A DNA stretch of 16,446 bases from an uncultured Clostridia bacterium (lineage in GTDB: Bacteria > Bacillota > Clostridia > UBA1381), in assembly GCA_910585795.1 (NCBI GenBank), contig CAJUFV010000213.1, forward strand, positions 1 through 16,446. The letters run 5' to 3'. Numbering within the stretch: position 1 is the stretch's first letter; every line of letters begins with the position of its first letter. This document shows positions 14,746 through 16,446 of this stretch, piece after piece. A model generated the notes under the pieces. That model saw only the letters and a program-made list of their open reading frames with translations, searched no databases and had not been told where the DNA came from. Both the position numbers and the translations under genes were made by a program.

Positions 14746-16413
14746 TTATTGTATGAGATATTTCTTTAATACATTATCTTTAATTTCAGAGACATTAGTT
14801 TCTCTTACTTTTTTTCTTATAGTCAGCACCGCGCTTGGAGTCACAGAAAGCTCGTCAATACCTATTGCCAGAAATGCTTCTGTAAGCTCAATATCAGCCC
14901 CCAGTTCTCCGCATATACCTACCCATGTACCATTTGCGTGCGCGTTTTTAACAATCATATTAATCAGCCTTAAAACAGCGGTATGATGGGTGTCGCAGAA
15001 TTCTCCGATATCAGGATTTTGTCTGTCTGCCGCAAGAGTATACTGTGTAAGGTCGTTTGTTCCTATAGAGAAAAAATCGAGGTGTTTCGCAAGTATATCA
15101 CTTATAACGGCTGCCGCGGGAGTTTCAATCATACATCCCAGCTCAATATTTTTGGAATATGAAATACCCTCGCTGTCAAGTTCGTGTTTAACTTCATCAA
15201 TAATTTCAAGAACTTTTAAAATTTCCCATTCAGATGCAATCATGGGGAACATAATAGCCAGTCTGCCGAACACGGACGCGCGGTAAAGAGCGCGGAGCTG
15301 TACTTTAAATATATCAGGACGCTGCAGACATATGCGTATAGCGCGTATGCCCATAGCGGGATTTTCCTCATGAGGCATATTAAAATAGTCCACTTGTTTA
15401 TCGGCGCCGATGTCAAGAGTTCTTATAATGACACGCTTGTTCACCATTTTTGAAAGAACTTCTTTGTATGCTCCAAATTGTATATCCTCAGAAGGATAAG
15501 TTTCGCTTTCAAGATATAAAAACTCGCTTCTGAACAGACCTATACCCTCAGCGTCATTTTTCAGCACGGCTCCGACATCAAGAATATTGCCGATATTCGC
15601 GCAAAGCTCGATTTTATGGCCGTCTTTGGTGATGCTTGCCTGCCCCTTAAGCTGCTGAAGAAGAGCGGTTTTTTTCTCGATTTCCTGCTTCTTTTTTGTC
15701 ATTGCCGCAATTGTTTGATCATCAGGGTCAATATATAAAGTGCCTGTAAATCCATCTGCTATAGCAGGTTTGCCGTTAAAGGAGGAATTGAGCGCGTCTT
15801 TAGCGCCTATTACCGCGGGAATATTCATCATGCGGGCTAGTATGGAGGTATGAGAGCTAGTTGAGCCGCCTTCTGTTACAAAGGCAAGGATTTTTGTCTT
15901 GTCAAATTGTACTGTTTCGCTTGGAGCAAGGTCATCTGCGATAATAATTACAGGCTCATCAGCTATAATTCCGCTTTTATCTTTGCCGGACAGGATTTTT
16001 ATAAGTCTTTCTGAAACATCCTTTACATCGGCACTTCTTTCGCGCATGTAATCGTCATCCATTGCGCGGAACATCTGTACAAAATTGTCACATGTCTGGC
16101 CTACGGCAGTTTCCGCGTTTATAAGCTGGTCAGTGATGATGTTTTTTATAGATTCTATATAATCAAGGTCCTCAAGCATCATCTGATGTATCTGAAAAAT
16201 CATAGCATTGGCTTCGCCAACCTCTCCAATTGCTTTATTGTAAAGCGTATCAAGCTCTAAAATAGCCTGTTCACGCGCTTTTTCGAAACGTGTAATTTCC
16301 GCTTCACTGCTTTCGATATGAAATCGTTTTATAGTGCTTTCTTCACGGCTGAATACAAAGACAGGTCCGAAAGCCACTCCGGTACAAACGGTTTTTCCGG
16401 AGATAGTAATCAT
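14746..16413 (-). CDS. ptsI: Phosphoenolpyruvate-protein phosphotransferase (PTS enzyme I)
   Basis: 555 residues, close to the usual 570-575 of the family. It takes phosphate from phosphoenolpyruvate onto a His and passes it to HPr in the cytoplasm, the first step of PTS sugar uptake. Visible marks: N-terminal GVAFGPVFV; helical HPr-binding part (about 30-140); phospho-His domain with GGSTSSHTSILAR, active His188; then the PEP-binding barrel with FRSEFLY (Arg295), RTLDIGADK (Arg331), NPAMGIRAIR (351-360), GCMIETPAA (Glu430), IGTNDLTQY (Asp454) and ICGELGAD with Cys501. All catalytic residues are present. The His loop has GGSTSSH rather than GGRTSH, a variant I believe is common in Clostridia. 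The ATG at 16411-16413 follows GGGAGG. The upstream gene, often ptsH, is outside the window. It faces the recombinase remnant and has no visible link to the esterase operon. Confidence 0.96.
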   Translation of the reverse strand: MITISGKTVCTGVAFGPVFVFSREESTIKRFHIESSEAEITRFEKAREQAILELDTLYNKAIGEVGEANAMIFQIHQMMLEDLDYIESIKNIITDQLINAETAVGQTCDNFVQMFRAMDDDYMRERSADVKDVSERLIKILSGKDKSGIIADEPVIIIADDLAPSETVQFDKTKILAFVTEGGSTSSHTSILARMMNIPAVIGAKDALNSSFNGKPAIADGFTGTLYIDPDDQTIAAMTKKKQEIEKKTALLQQLKGQASITKDGHKIELCANIGNILDVGAVLKNDAEGIGLFRSEFLYLESETYPSEDIQFGAYKEVLSKMVNKRVIIRTLDIGADKQVDYFNMPHEENPAMGIRAIRICLQRPDIFKVQLRALYRASVFGRLAIMFPMIASEWEILKVLEIIDEVKHELDSEGISYSKNIELGCMIETPAAAVISDILAKHLDFFSIGTNDLTQYTLAADRQNPDIGEFCDTHHTAVLRLINMIVKNAHANGTWVGICGELGADIELTEAFLAIGIDELSVTPSAVLTIRKKVRETNVSEIKDNVLKKYLIQ

Positions 16414-16446
16414 GGGTAAATTCCTCCCTTCAAAAATTAAATCTAT

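Noticed and set aside
14746..16413. Serine inserted in the ptsI phospho-His loop as a loss-of-function change
   Set aside because: Loops of the GSxxSHTAI type occur in functional clostridial enzyme I proteins as far as I recall, and all other catalytic residues are intact.
1..16446. General use of TGA as a Trp codon
   Set aside because: Trp positions across all genes use TGG, the 10.7-kb frame has only one TGA, and TGA ends the regulator exactly inside a strong terminator stem.

Overview
The window looks like chromosomal DNA of an AT-rich, fibre-degrading member of the Clostridia (Firmicutes), probably from a gut. This rests on the strong Shine-Dalgarno sites, the AraC-type regulator next to secreted carbohydrate esterases, the Tn4451/TndX-type large serine recombinase remnant and a PTS enzyme I. 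The giant secreted modular enzyme with Pro/Thr linkers resembles those of pectin specialists such as Monoglobus. That resemblance is an impression and was not tested by search.

Layout. Bases 1-150 hold the last codons of a + strand reading frame that enters from the left, then a short convergent spacer. From 12360 down to 151 on the minus strand runs a two-gene operon of about 12.2 kb. Its first gene is a secreted multimodular carbohydrate esterase whose frame from 12360 to 1636 spans 3,574 codons. One in-frame TGA (11437-11439) splits it inside the first esterase domain into a 307-residue N-terminal piece and a long downstream frame. The second gene, 15 bp further on with its own ribosome binding site, is a cytoplasmic GH27 alpha-galactosidase-like enzyme fused to a rhodanese domain. 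Divergent from the operon is an AraC/XylS regulator (12502-13365). The 141-bp spacer between them carries a promoter in each direction and two TTGCATTTT direct repeats exactly 21 bp apart, a likely operator. After the regulator's terminator comes a 5'-truncated serine recombinase (13423-14667) and a probably bidirectional terminator. Last is ptsI on the minus strand (14746-16413), cut from its upstream partner by the window edge.

How the genes may work together (inference). The regulator would sense a sugar through its N-terminal cupin and switch on the operon. The secreted esterase would strip acetyl groups from an acetylated plant polysaccharide; pectin rhamnogalacturonan fits the SGNH type. 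Imported galactosylated (or arabinopyranosylated) oligosaccharides would then be cut by the GH27 enzyme in the cytoplasm. The rhodanese tail has no obvious part in this.

Most notable points: the single in-frame TGA in an otherwise intact 10.7-kb frame; the combination of three SGNH domains, one CE1-like domain lacking its whole catalytic triad and one SASA/CE6-like domain in one chain; the GH27-rhodanese fusion; and the 21-bp-spaced operator. No rRNA, tRNA or CRISPR array was seen.
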